From Owenia fusiformis (Eukaryota > Annelida > Polychaeta > Sabellida > Oweniidae), in contig CAIIXF020000010.1 in assembly GCA_903813345.2 (NCBI GenBank), positions 4,457,169 to 4,521,168 of the forward strand: 64,000 bases of DNA, read 5' to 3'. The position numbers and the translations under genes are program-made. Positions 49,901 to 62,576 of the stretch are shown here, piece by piece. Below the pieces are notes generated by a model, which saw only the letters and a program-made list of their open reading frames with translations, ran no database searches and was not told where the DNA came from. Each line of letters begins with the position of its first letter. Positions within the stretch are counted from its first letter, which is position 1.

Positions 49901-52900
49901 ATGAAGCGAAAAGATAAGTTTTACCCATTAAATATGACCCAGAGAACAGCAGAGGTTAAGGCTGTGGGTGCTTGGGTTCAACCAGAGGTAGAAAATTCGT
50001 ATTCCAACCATCAAGCAATCGTGAGTAAAAGCTTTCTTTTGAAAATAATTTCAGATCAGAATTTTTTGAATCTTTTCAAGAAAATATTTTTCTGTCAGCT
50101 GTTTCATATTTTTCTAAGACTATTCATGAGGCATCGTTGGAACTATCCCGAGTCTCTTTCTAGATATCTGATCTGAGAAATGTGAAACTTATTGAACTTT
50201 ACTGCTGTACTGCTATTTGAGAACCTTCTTCTTGATTAAACAAGGTTGGTTGGTTAAGTCCATATATACGGTGCTATCATGTCACCTAATAGTCTCTGGT
50301 GCTGTTTTTTCAATGGTGCTTTCCTCTTGTGACTGTCTCTAGTGTTTTTGCAGATTATTTTTATTTTTGTTTTTTCTTAAAATCACTAAAGTTCCTTAGC
50401 TTGTAACTTAATTACATTTAAAGTTTAAATAACGGAATTATTGTACATCTCTTCGTAGGATCTAAGTCAACAACTGAGTAAATGTTATTTTCTGGAATAA
50501 GACCCTTCAGCAATCCTAAACAAAATGGTCAATCACAGGAATGTAAAAAGACATGCATGCAAAGAAAACTTATCTGAGGTAGTGCCATTTCTGTATTTTG
50601 ATGTGTTTGATTGGGTTTCTTACACTCTGACATTGCCTCTGTCCTATTTATCACCATCAATAAATTTTTCACAAGTTTTCATTCTTATTTCCAGTCTCTC
50701 TCTCTTTAATGTGTTATCCTATACTGCTATGTGTTTGAATTTATTTCAGCTGTCAGCTCAGATAGAGGAAGTAAGGTTGCAACAGAGGCAGCTGGAGAAG
50801 GAGCTAAAACTGAGGAGATTCCAAGCAGATGTGAGACACAGAGTGAAACAAATGGCACAGTTAAACAAGAAGAAACAGCTAGAAAAGTCATACCAAGCAG
50901 TGAGTATTAAGCGTACATTTTGTAAGAATAGTAACCAATAATGTTTATCACTCATTATGTCCCCACCACATAGTGTGGGGCCATATTGTCGGCCTAGGCG
51001 AGTCTGTCTGTCCGTCCGTCTGTCCATCCGTACGTCCGGGAGTTTTCTCCAAAACCGCTGCAGATATCACCTTCAAATTTTCAGGGATAACTTATGAGTG
51101 CATACAGATGTGGATGAAAAATTTTTAACTCGATACCTACTTCCTGTCGGCCATTTTGAAGTCAAATGCTAAAATCCTTGTCTGCAAACTTTAAGTTTTG
51201 GATTTTCTGTCCTAAAATCTTGTCTGTAAAGTCTTGTCTACGCGTTTTCAGGTGAACCATTTGGTAGATCAATGTCATATTTTCAGGGATGATTCTTAGT
51301 ATGAAAATCTAGGAACAGATTCGTTTTTTGACATTCTGGGTAAATGTCAAGGCAGCCATTTTGGATTTTCCATCCTAAAATCTTGTCTGTAAAGTCTTGT
51401 TTACATGTTTTCTAGTTAACTGTGTGACGGATCAATTAAAAATTTTCAGGGGTTGTTCTTAGTTTGAAAATCTAGAACTGACTAAATTTTTGATGGGATC
51501 ACCCATTGGTGGGGACATTTTGTACACATTTGTGTTCTTGTTTTGACCTTACCATTATGGAGGAACAATATGTTAGTCTGTTTTTCACTGTACAATATGA
51601 ATTTAACCACACTAACAGTTGGATATTGTCGTCAGGATAATGACAGAATCATTTTCATTGTCAGACTTGATTACAGCATCCTGTTTCTTATGAAACAAGT
51701 ATTTAGTTAACTTATCATATACTTACAACTTGACACATAGTAAAACAGTTAGGCCTTGAAAGATTATTATGAATGTTTGGGGAGTAGCATGTAAGGTACT
51801 GCTTATGTATTACAATGCAACAGGCATACCATGATGATAATATTATATAAATATGTAGGCTGAAATGGAGCGTCACATTGTTCAACAAAGCAGCCATGCA
51901 GCTGAAAAATCAACCCCTCGTAAAAACAGATGTAACATGAGATCTGAGGACTTTTCAATTGGATCTGATAGTCCATTTACAAAAGGTGAGATGTTTAATT
52001 ATATTTGATATATTTCTTATACATGTACATGGTACTTCTACATATAGTCAGATGATAAGTTGTTCTGAGTTAATAAATGAATCATTAAAAGCAGATTGTT
52101 CAACTGTTTTACATCATTCAATTTTATTGATTTCCAGAATTTCTCAAAGTCAAAAGGGAAAAAGAAGTGAAAGCATTTTCAGATCAAATAAACAAGGTTT
52201 GTGATTTTGTTGATTTGACTTTGATTGTATTGTACTATGTACACATAAATTAAGAGCCAGCTAAATGGCTGGATGTTTGATATAACATTTTTAAGACAGA
52301 CTACAAATATGTCAACAAACAATAACATCTTTTAGATATTGAAAGAGTTTGGGCTTTTCTTTAGGTTCACAAAAGCTCCAGGCAAGCCAGGCGCAATCTG
52401 AGTTCAAGACAGGTTGTCAATGAGAGGTTTGTAGCAGATGATCTGCCAGGGGGAATGTGGAGAGAGTCTGCTACAAGAGAGGTAAGAAATCATGGATTGG
52501 TAAATCTCTTTAATTTTGTTCATATAAATAAGTCTCATCCGATATAAATTAGTAAAAACTTCGCATTTTTGAGCTCAGCCTTGATTTAATGACCAGCATT
52601 CAGGATCTGTAATAGTTTTCTCATTGTTTAAATAACTTTACATGTGTTGCCATTTTGTTATGTTAATGCCTTGTTCATATTTTGTTCATTCACACAGGGA
52701 ACTTATATTTGAAGCATGACAGGATATTTTGAAAACTGATATAGGGCAAACAGTGCTGAAGCAAATATAGCTATTCATTGGAAAGACATGCTCCTTGAGG
52801 GAGCAATATAAGAGCTAGCTAGAAAGGGTTTTCATTTTCAACATTTTCTGCATTTTAGAGAAAATATTTGTTCAATGCATTAATCTTACGCCCTAAATTC

Positions 52901-55900
52901 CCAAGTATGCACAGTTGTATTGAAAAACTCATTTTAGATGTTTTCTGCAAACCATCAAATTGTCCACCTACATGTATAAAAACAAATTTTGCTTATTCAT
53001 GTTGTTCAGATTTTGCTACTCAGGAAAGTCATATATTATAAGTCTTCAATTCCTCACTCTCTTAATATCCAGATTACTGATTTTAATGTACATGCATTTT
53101 CATATTCTGATACTCCATATGCAATTTTCAGCACCCTGCTGTAAGGAACACTACAGAGGGCCATGTCATTGACCTGGAGAACACCAATAGTTACCTCCTG
53201 AATGAGGAAATGCCCCCAGGGGATGCTCCTTACCCCCTAACTGAACAGCCACCTCAGGGTGAGGATATAGAGTCATGGGAGAGAAGATTAAAAGGTAAGT
53301 CTTTTCTTTGATCTAATTATATTATACTGTGGTCAATAATTCTACTTGGATATGCATGTAATTACACTTGTAGTTTTGCTGCAAAATCATTATACTAATC
53401 ATCAACTGATCTATATAATTTTGTTTTAAAATTCCTCTGTCGAGCTGACTGACCTACATGAATCTAATCCTTGAATCCTTTAAGAGTCCCTGAAGGCAAT
53501 TTCACATCTTTTTCCTAAAGGCAATTTCTCATTGTTTTTCCGAAGTAAACACACATGTTCATTGGCACAGTAACCATGTTCACAGGTAAAGAACAGGTTT
53601 AAAATTGTCATAGAATGTTGAAAGAATTATGAAGCTTGAAAAAAGTTTCTGCCTTCTTTTGTTTAAAAAATATGAACACATTTAAACTTTTGATTTGATT
53701 TTGTTGCAGAAATGAGAAATAGCCTCCCAAAGATAGTTCGATTTGATCTGGATGTATCCGACAGAGATAGTAGGGCCAAGAGTATTGAAAGAAGAAGTGG
53801 TAAGCTATACATGAAGTTGTAAATGTACTTCAAATTAAGAGGAAGGATCTTAATTGAATAGTTATTTGAATAGGTATTAGTTCAAATTATTTTTAGTTAA
53901 ATGGAACAGAATCTTTAATAAAGTATTTTTCATTTTATCCTACCTGTAAAATAAAACAATGTAGGCCTAGGGGAACCATTTACAAGACCATGACTGGAAT
54001 ATCCTTTGAAACATCTCTGTATCTTAAATGGATGGTATTTAAGTTAGAATCCTTAGTGTGTGCTCTAATTTATTTTTTTCATTCTTTTAATTCAATGTAT
54101 TTTAGATGCAATAGGAATTAGGCCTGCCATCTATACAAATCACCTAATCCATTTGGATTACATTTTTGATTAAATAATCTTAACCAATACCCCATTGCAG
54201 TTCCTGTTATGGGTGGCACAGATATAGAACGCGCACTTGCTGTGCGGAACATGCCATATATCAATCCTGGGCTAGATAATGAGGATGAGAGGAAGCAGAG
54301 AGAAAAGCAACGTGCGATGTTTAGGCGTCTTTTCATGGATATCGAGCGGGAACAGGTGAAGGAGAATCTTAGGCGGACTCAACACAGGAAGAAAATTGCA
54401 TTGTAAGTTATACAAATATTACACAGCCAATCTAATTTGACACCGTTCCGGCACCGAAACCTTCCTACACAAATATTTACTACCGAACTAGTCAGTCCAT
54501 TTGGTGCCGAAAAGGCACCGAAATTTGGCACCGAAACGGCGTCGAAAATCAGATTGCATTTTGGGGGTGTATATGATTTGCTATTTTATCAAAAATTAGA
54601 TTTACTGTATAGTGTGAAGATGTAAGCGGAGCGCTGGCTGTTAGTGGAATCTCACAATGTGAACACTTTGTTTGTGGTTCTAAGTGTGTTTCATTACATA
54701 TGCTTTACTGTACTTTGTTCGAAGAGAATGTGTTCCAATTTTGCAAATAGTGACATGTTTTGAATTACATTTACATTCTTTTTCAGACTGAAGAAAGATA
54801 AGGAAGCTGCTAGAAAAGCACAAGAGACCAGAATACAACAAAAAATGGAACCAAGGAACCCTGTAACTGGTATGTTTAAACTAAACAACTATTTCAATTA
54901 CTTTGAATACCTGTGGGCCAATTTTGCTTGTATTATGAAGAAAGATGTCTCATATTACACATACCGGTAGTTAAAATCCATTGCTTTTGTCACCTGTACT
55001 AAAAAACTTGCAATTGATAAAACTGCGATTAATTCCTACAATGTATGCCTTGATTGTATTTATAGAGAGAGAAATGTATGAATAGGATATATCACAAATA
55101 TGACATATTCTCTATCTGTGCTACATGTATATTTATTATGAAATTTTTCTGTTTCATGGAGTTATTTTCTAGTTATGAATCAGAGGTCAGAGGTCATTGA
55201 GTTTCAGATCAGTCATGGTAATGTTATATTCTCTTAAATCAGAATACAGAGTCCCATTTATTAAACCTTTAAAGTCATTCGCTTCATAGAACGCATTTTC
55301 CCAGTCGTTGTTCAATAACCAATTTTTGTGGTCAAATCGAGTATGTCGCACATAGTGTTTCCTGTCTTTGAAACATGTTAATCTGCAAAAATCTTTTGAA
55401 GACAGGGCTCTCACAACAAGGCCATCTGTTGTCTTTCCAGTTATGTTACCAAGGTTACTAAAAGGATCATTTATGGGTGGTTGGTCAGTGCTGTTATTCC
55501 ATATGATGTCACCACCAAGGAGAACCTTATTGATCATATCTTGGTCATCTTCTCTCTCATCCTCTACTGCCATGCATAAATCATCCAAGAATCCCCAAAA
55601 TGAAGCTGTAAAAGAGTAAAGAGATGTCATTTGATGCCAAAATTGTCACATCAACTCCATTAATGAACGATGTTCAGAGAAAGCAAAATCATCTTCTAAT
55701 GCAAAGGGTATACCCTCTCTTTTTCCCAACGAAAAAGCTAGAAATTATTTAAGATAACTGAAAATACTACTGAAGTAGTTGAATATTATGGAAATGATAT
55801 CACATTATTGACCCATTGTGCATTAGCTGCTGTGATTGTTCAAGAAGATATCATTTTTCAAAACATGACATTTGTATAAATACTTGCTTCGGCTATTCAT

Positions 55901-58900
55901 CTCCTTTCTAAACAGCACAATCCCCATGCACAAAGTAAAGCCCCATTGCTTCATTTCATAGCAATCTTAGGTGCATTGTTTGTCATGGAAGCCACAATAT
56001 CACCATTTGGATAATTCAGCTCGATGTGATCGATTGGATCGTGTAAAACAATGGCATCAGTATCAAAGTTAAGTACATCGTAGCCATATGAGACGATTAT
56101 TCGCCAAAGGCTCATCCTATAAGTCCATATCACGTGATGGTTTTCAGTTTCAGATTTTAGATTTTTGTTAGTGTCAATGAAAATTGTATTAATCGACAAT
56201 TTTGAAAGAATCGGAGAAAGTTTGGTATCATCAGTTGCAACTATTAGGTTATTGAGCTCCATATTTGCTACAAACTTTGCCATCAACCACCAATTAATAA
56301 GCTCTTCAATTCGCTGTGAATTTGCATAGAGAAATATGATTGGTCCTTCTGTTGAATCTACATGTGCCAGAGATTTCTCAATATTAGCGATCAAGACTTC
56401 AAAGTTGATATAAGATTTTGTTTTGCCATAGCACGGGATGTTTGTGAACTTTTGTGAATTTATGCATACTTTCCTGCTTCTTTCATTCCAGTTTTTAGAG
56501 TTGAAATATTCTATCAAATGTTCAGACCTAGCTTCAAAGACCTTTTCCTCTAATACCCTGTGAAGATTTAACTGTGATATTGGAACTGTAGCATTACTTT
56601 CATGAGCTTGCTTGTTGGTTTTGTTGGTTTCTGTTTCTTTGGAGCTTTCATTAAAAGTGATTTTAAGATTTGGTTGTAATATCTGTGATATTCTTGAATC
56701 CAGGATGTTAATATGCTCTACCACCTTTTCATCATTTTTGTTCTCTTTCCTTTCATAATCAGTTGTTTTGTACTTATCCGTTTCTTTGTTGGTATCTCTT
56801 TCTTCTCTGATGTCATTCCAATCTCTTGGGATCTCATTCAAAGTGACGTTACGATTTATTGGTGCTATCTGAAATGTTTCCAATTTGATAAATCCTCGTA
56901 TCCTCAAACCATTATCAACATCTCTTGTTTTGAGAATAACTTTATTTACATGAAATACATATAAGTAAGTTAAGAGCTGAACCAATACTAGAATTGAAGT
57001 GCCGCCTGTTATGTACTTCAAATTGTTGTTCATTTTCCTCGCACTAACCGACTTAATGGACTAAATCCCTAGAAACAGGCTTGCATACATAGAAGCATAA
57101 CACAAACAAGCATTATTTTAGAAATTATTTTCTCATATTTTTGAGATGTTTCTGCAAATCCTCTTATCAGAACCATACAATTGTCACCATGGAAACAAAG
57201 ATGGTGAAATGATTGTTCTTTTAAATTCCTGTTCTTTACTCATTTAATTTTGCTGGATTTTCAGTGTTTACAAATATTTACAACATGTTTACAATTTTAT
57301 TTAGACCCTACAGCTGCTACATTGACTTGATTGACAGCCTGGTAACATGTCCAGATAGGATGACCATGTCAATAACATCTATTGTCTTTCCAATATGAAT
57401 CAATATTAATTAAATTAGTGAAGTATTATTTTTCATATGCAAGGTGCAATATCACTCATTTAAAACATAGTTTCTATGTTATTTATTATCTACTTTCAAA
57501 AGATTCAAATAAAAGTAAAAATGTGAAAAAAATATATCTACTCAGCGTCTATCCTGAGCTGTCAGGCTAATGTCAGCTGTCTGGCTTATTATCAACCTTA
57601 TTATCTAATCTCATCAAATAAAATTTGGGGATATAGAGAAAATCTATCCTTTCTGCAGTAGTGTAAGATATCTGTTCAGGCTTTAACTCAAATACTGTTT
57701 GTTCATATTCCTTTTGGTTATAGAAGTTTCACTTCAAGGCAATTTTAGTTTTTTATCAGAATTTGTACATGTCGTTTTATGTATTGCTATAGCTCTACAT
57801 GTCGTTTTATGTATTGCTATAGCTCTACAAGTAACAGACTGATTATTTTGGGCAAAACATATGTTCATACTCAGAAGCATTACTATCTGCTCAGTATGGC
57901 AGCCATTTTAGAAAAATGGTAGCCATTTTTGTCTTTGGTGTTTTTTTAGACTTTTTTGCTCAAGCTAAAGAAATAATGGAGAACAGTAAAATCAGATGGA
58001 ACACCGTTCTGTAGGAAATGCTATTCTGAAGGAACAGTTTTCAAAAGGACCAAATCTTATTCCTTTGACTTACATGTAAATGGACCCTCTCTGTTAGGAT
58101 CACCTGTCAACTGGGAACAAGAAACACAATTTTAGGCCAAATTCTGAAATTTTTTAATATATTTTTTAATCTGTCTGTTATTAATTGCCATGGTAAGACC
58201 TGCAAATCTTCATTTGAGCTTGATTTCATCTGTCTATTTGAGCACATCTAAAGACTGACACAACTATCTTTGGAAATAACAGAAATGTATTTCTGACATG
58301 TTTAAGCTGATTTCTTTAAATCTTTTAAAGATCCAAACTTTCAGATTATAAATGCTTTAAAATGAGGATGACAAATTTGAGTATCAGTTCTGGGCAGGGC
58401 AACATCTGTGAATTCATCTTCAATAAATAAATGCTTAAATAATTAAATTTTGCCCAGTCCGCAGAGGTTTCCTTGTTCGCAGGTTTTACTGTATAGAACC
58501 AGTAGGTCTATGTGAATACATAGAAGCATAACACAAACAAGTATTTTTTATACAATTTCAGCTGTTATTTGATGTATTTTGTTGATTTAAGGTGAGACAC
58601 TCCTTGAAGAATACACAAGGGAGAGGGAGGCTGAGATATCCCAGCAACAATCGGAACTTGAAGAGAGTAGAAGGATTAAAAAGCAATTGGAAACTGAAAG
58701 GTGGGTAACAGCTTTAGAAGTCAGTGAGAATTTTGGTTAACGTAACATAAATTAATTTTGAAAAATGTTAACATTGTAAGCAGTATTCCATAATAATAAT
58801 AATTAAATAAGAAAAAGTCAACATGTTACTTTACTATGAAGTGCTCAGAATAGTGAAAAACTGCATGATTTTAAAATAATTATTGGCCAGGGGGGCCACT

Positions 58901-61900
58901 CGAACCCCTCCCCCTGATTACGGGCCTGTGTAGTTAAACCTGTTAAGTTGAACACCTCTGTAAAGTGAACCTGTCATAAGTGGACCTCTTCAGTCATATC
59001 AAAAGTTTAACTGTATTTTTCATATTGTATTGTAGATATGTACAAGCATTGAAAACTAACCTCAAAGAGAAGATGGAGAGACGAAACCTTACCCTACCTG
59101 CCTTGTGTTGCTGTGGTCAAGATATATGGGACACTGATCCAAACACCTGTGCCAATAATTGTGTATTTTACAGAAATCCGAAAGGTAAGAATTTTTGTAA
59201 AGAATATATAGAGGATATCCTATAATTCATGTGTGACATGGTTTTATTTCACCACCACAATTGTTCACATATTGTTATTACACGCCTAACCATCGCGTAA
59301 GCAGGCGTCACCGTACAGCGTCAAAAAATACAGTAGTACAGTTTTCTGTACGGTGACGAAAAAACGAGTTGAAGCAAAAACTATAATGAGGGTTTTAAAA
59401 AGATTAATTCGATGAAAATAAATACGATTTCGGGTGTAATAAAAACAGCATTCTCTTAGGAATGGTTTTAACTTTCTAATTATGATAAAAGTTTTTCGAG
59501 CACTGCTCGGATTTTTTCTGACTGGATCGGCCCACATAATCGACTCGAGAGAAAAATGGTGTTTTTTTCACTTTTCGTTTGGTTACTGTACTCCGGGTAA
59601 ATTTCGACGCTATAAAACTTTGCGATTTTTCAAAATTGCGATTTTGCGGCTATTTAATTTCGCGGATTTGAGTTGATGACACTTAGCAGATTGCACAAGT
59701 TGAATTTTTTCCGATTACCGTGAATCAATGCGGGCTACTTTAGCCTGTTCAGAATCCGAATAATGTTTGTATTTCCCACGTTTAGGGAATTTATTTGAAT
59801 ATTCTTGAATGGCTTTTTCAACTTCAATTTGTAGGATATCATTGTCGTCAACAGTTCTTGCCTTTGTTGGCCTAATAAGCCAATTCAAAATGTTTTTAGG
59901 CCTTCGCCCAACAACACTGGAAGAAACGTTTCACACCGAAAGTAACATATCAAAAGGCCCGGGTCAAATCCCCGGGGATTTAAGACAAATTTCGCGACGA
60001 TAAATGTTCGCGATTTTACTACATTCGCGAACAAAGCGAAATTAAATCGCACGCGAACATTACCCGGAGTACAGTATTATTTTCCCTGTCGTCTGAGAGT
60101 ATGGATTATTTTTATGAGAATATGTATTTGTTATCTACACATTTTAGAACAGATGAATATTCGGCAAATAATCATTCAGTGTATTTATTTAAAAAATATC
60201 AGAACTGTACGGTGACGCATCATCTGTACGGTGACGCTTCCTTAGATTTTATGAAGTGCTCTAAGCTTACTGTTCGAACAAGAGGTAAAGAAGCGTCAGA
60301 TCTACATGTACATTATCACTGGTAAGTATCAAGCGAAGGTTACAGCCGTCACCTTCGCATTTAAAGGGGCAATAAGGACTGTAGAGAAAATAGGAAAGTT
60401 TTTTCATTTTTTCTGAGCTATCAAGGCAACATTTGGTTTAACATCTTCTTTGACATACCTATTTTCTTAAAATGTATGGATAAATTATCAATTTCAGCAT
60501 TAAAAAGTGTAAATTCAGTTCAAAGCTTCAAAAAGGGGACTTCCACTTTTATATTTTTAAGATCCACCATGTTTCAAGAGGAATACCAGCTAAAATAATG
60601 TTTATCTAGGGGGTTTCTTTGTAGATAATAAAAATTGATGTTAGTCTTGATGAAATATCCAAACTTAAATATATTTTGACACTGGTCCATGATCGTTGAA
60701 TGACCCCTCTGCACTAATTATTGCACCTTTAAGATGGCGGACAGGAAGTATTAATTTCGATATTTTTAGTTTTCATGGAATTAACTATTTGAAAGTTGAC
60801 GTAATGCTTTGGTATCATTTGAACTAAACCAGGCTTTTCTCATATGACTAACAAAGATAGCCTACACAGCCATCTTTACCCCATGCAAGATATTGCATCT
60901 TTCATCCTAAAAAGTCACACGTGCAAGATGAGATTTACTTGTGACATCCCTTGTTTTAAAACATCAATAACATAGCAACAAGAGAGTTTTTGGTTTCATG
61001 ATCTTTACCGTATCATACATTTCCAGTAACCTTCCATTAAGCAGTGGAAGAAATCGTTGAACTGTAGCGCCCATGCACTATATATGAACAAATGATCATA
61101 CTCCAGAGTTTCCATTTCATACAATCTTAGTCTCATTTAGTTCATCAAAGCATAGCGTCACCGTACAGCTGGTGCGTCACCGTACAAATTTGATCTTTTT
61201 TAAATATACATAATGAATGGTTGTTTACTGAATCTTCGCCCGTTCTAAAATGTGTAAGTAACAAATACATATTCTCATAAAAATAATCCATACTGTCAGA
61301 CGGTAGGGAAAATAATAACCAAACAAAATGTGAAAAAACAACCTTTTTTCACTCTGGTCGATTATGTGGGCCGATTCACTGAGAAAAAATCCGAACAGTG
61401 CTCGTAAAACGTTTATCATAATCAGAAAGTTAAAACCATTTCTAAGAGAATGCTGTTTTTATTTCACATGAAATCGTATTAGTTTTCATCAAATTAATTT
61501 TTTTAAACCCTTGTCATAGTTTTTGCTTCAAAGCAGTTAATTTGCGTTACCGTACAGAAAACTGTACTCCGCTATTTTTTGACGCTGTACGGTGACGCCT
61601 GCTTACGCGATGGTAAGTCGTGTATTAACAAAATGAGCTAGAAAGAGAAAAAAAAATTTCATTGATTATTAAATTCCATTTTCATTTTGACAGGACATAC
61701 ATATACTCTGATTATAACAGTTACTAGATTGTACCTCATATTAGCCTAATGTGTTTTAAAACTCATTCTGTTTATAGTAACAAATACCTTATCCAGTGGT
61801 GTACCATGCAAACTGGTCAGGTAAGATTACTAGAAGATATATATTCCTGTATATCAAGTCTAATTTATTCCTTAATTAAACCCAATCATACATTAATGAA

Positions 61901-61969
61901 TCACTCAATGTATTTCCAGCATATGCCAAGGCCCTACAGTCTCTACTCTCATCATGTGACCTCGTTTGA
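49901..61969 (+). CDS. CCDC15: CCDC15-like coiled-coil protein, 472 aa
   Basis: Twelve exons: 49,901-50,020; 50,750-50,899; 51,859-51,985; 52,138-52,196; 52,365-52,481; 53,132-53,294; 53,710-53,799; 54,201-54,402; 54,787-54,869; 58,592-58,700; 59,036-59,184; 61,920-61,969 (stop TGA). All are GT-AG and the frame closes (1,419 nt). Motifs resembling vertebrate CCDC15 are VGAWVQPE near the N-terminus, then a basic coiled coil in exon 2 (LQQRQLEKELKLRRFQADVR, VKQMAQLNKKKQLEKSYQA). Later come MFRRLFMDIEREQVKE (exon 8) and a cysteine-rich end, CCCGQDIWD, CANNCVFYRNPK, AYAKALQSLLSSC. The family is reported as centrosomal/centriolar. The predicted protein is about half the human length from memory, so an exon or insertion may be lineage-specific or missed. 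A TTG six bases upstream is in frame, but ATG at 49,901 is taken as the start. Confidence 0.85.
50950..51530. repeat. CTGTCCGTCCGTCTGTCC repeat in CCDC15 intron 2
   Basis: GTGTGGGGCCATATTGTCGG is followed by a pyrimidine-rich CTGTCTGTCCGTCC block. Then three degenerate units contain AAAATCTTGTCTGTAAAGTC, TTTTCAGG and CGGCCATTTTGAAGTC / CAGCCATTTTGGATTT. It ends near GGTGGGGACATTTTGTAC. Same style as 14,170-15,130. Non-coding. Confidence 0.7.
54430..54560. repeat. Cluster of GGCACCGAAA words just after CCDC15 exon 8
   Basis: The word GGCACCGAAA or its complement-like variants (GGTGCCGAAA, GGCGTCGAAA) occurs about five times within 110 bp, starting roughly 30 bp after the exon 8 donor. It is distinctly higher in CpG than its surroundings. 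Nature unknown. Confidence 0.5.
55187..57033 (-). pseudogene. Nucleotide-diphospho-sugar transferase-like type II membrane protein, frame broken by a 5-bp duplication
   Basis: Minus strand, nested in CCDC15 intron 9. Exon 1 starts at ATG 57,033 and probably ends at 55,870; exon 2 is 55,605-55,187 (stop TAA). The N-terminus has a short cytosolic part and a signal-anchor helix (SILVLVQLLTYLYVFHV), then a ~150-residue polar stem and a catalytic region with LNFDTDAIVLHDP. The DTD at 324-326 is the DxD metal/nucleotide-sugar site of the Nucleotid_trans type. The frame hits TGA at residue 361. The continuing homologous sequence (KQWGFTLCMGIVLFRK) lies in another frame, offset by a tandem TTCAT TTCAT at 55,950-55,959. 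Exon 2 continues SFWGFLDDLC and DDQDMINKVLLGGDI. The exon 1 donor (AAAT|GTCATG) is weak. AATAAA (minus) lies at 55,137-55,132. Either a pseudogene or a living gene with a local sequence error or allele; the rest is intact, which favours the latter or a very recent break. Confidence 0.75.
57741..57830. repeat. Two-copy 31-bp tandem repeat
   Basis: CATGTCGTTTTATGTATTGC followed by TATAGCTCTA occurs twice in tandem in CCDC15 intron 9. Identical copies. Confidence 0.7.
57984..58491. mobile_element. CAGTAAAA-family MITE in CCDC15 intron 9
   Basis: Left end CAGTAAAATCAGATGGAAC, right end CAGGTTTTACTG. Subterminal GACTTACATGTAAA.GGACC and core TTTAAATCTTTTAAAGATCC match the longer member at 43,772-44,543. 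It ends about 100 bp before CCDC15 exon 10. No ORF. Confidence 0.75.
59281..61622. mobile_element. Long inverted-repeat (foldback) transposon with TACGGTGACG motifs, in CCDC15 intron 11
   Basis: Arms begin CACG(C/A)CT(A/T)ACCATCGCG on each side, flanked by TA (59,279-59,280 and 61,623-61,624). Left arm 59,281-59,583 plus 60,077-60,262; right arm 61,130-61,622. The arms are about 490 bp each and largely complementary. The motif TGTACGGTGACG (or its complement) recurs at least eight times, in outer and inner arm zones. The 870-bp spacer is non-coding. Paired ORFs in the arms (59,482-59,676 plus strand; 61,419-61,225 minus strand) are mirror images of each other and not evidence of a gene. Class uncertain; TA flanks fit a Tc1/mariner-like or other TA-targeting element. 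Confidence 0.85.
59586..60074. mobile_element. Nested 489-bp MITE with CTGTACTCCGGGTAA ends and TA duplication
   Basis: The 15-bp ends are perfect inverted repeats, flanked by TA at 59,584-59,585 and 60,075-60,076. It interrupts the left arm of the foldback element. The matching point in the right arm (TA at 61,316-61,317) has a single TA and no insert, with both flanks aligned (TTTGGT|TA|TTATTTTCCC). The interior is rich in TTCGCG / GCGAA words. No ORF. Confidence 0.92.
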
Positions 61970-61975
61970 AATAAA
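61970..61975 (+). terminator. Candidate polyadenylation signal overlapping the CCDC15 end
   Basis: AATAAA begins directly after the TGA stop (61,967-61,969). If used, the 3' UTR would be only about 20-30 nt, which is unusual but suits the short gap to the convergent ITIH-like gene. Confidence 0.35.
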
Positions 61976-62576
61976 TAATCCATGATCTCAACCCTGCTGC
62001 TACCTAGTTTTGGTGCAACCTACGTTTCCTTGGTGACAGACAATTAAAGGGGCAACAAAGAATACAGACATATTCCTTTTACAATCCTGGTTTTGCAACG
62101 CTCTACCAATATGTGTAACATTATCTAAGTAATGAATGGAGGGGACATGGCCATCCAACTTACATATCGAACACCCGAGACGTTTTTGCAATGTTTTAGT
62201 GTTACCATTACCATGGCAACAAATAATGGAGATTATAGAACATAACTGTAAAAAAGAAATAACTCAAAGAATTGATACTCATACATTGAACACATACATG
62301 TATGGGCATATTGTGTAAGCATTCTGATTCTGTATAATGTATGTTACCATGGCAATGTATTATCAGATTATAGATTTATTTTACAAAAATTATGAGTTAC
62401 CATGGAAATTAGATTTACTTCTGTTACACACAAATAGAGTGCAACAATGTTGGAACATTTAATACTTTGTATCATTGCTCCGTAAAAGTAGAATGAACAT
62501 TTTGATATTTCTTCAATTCGAATATATATTGTTATATCAAACACAGAACTGCTTTTGGTTATTTTGCCCATTGTGT

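Noticed and set aside
50525-50941. A single 138-aa ORF spanning CCDC15 intron 2 into exon 2
   Set aside because: The first part is intronic read-through; the exon starts at the acceptor at 50,750 and joins exon 1 in phase.
59482-61419. Two similar ORFs (59,482-59,676 plus; 61,419-61,225 minus)
   Set aside because: They are mirror copies in the arms of one inverted-repeat element, interrupted by or lacking the nested insertion; no independent sign of coding.
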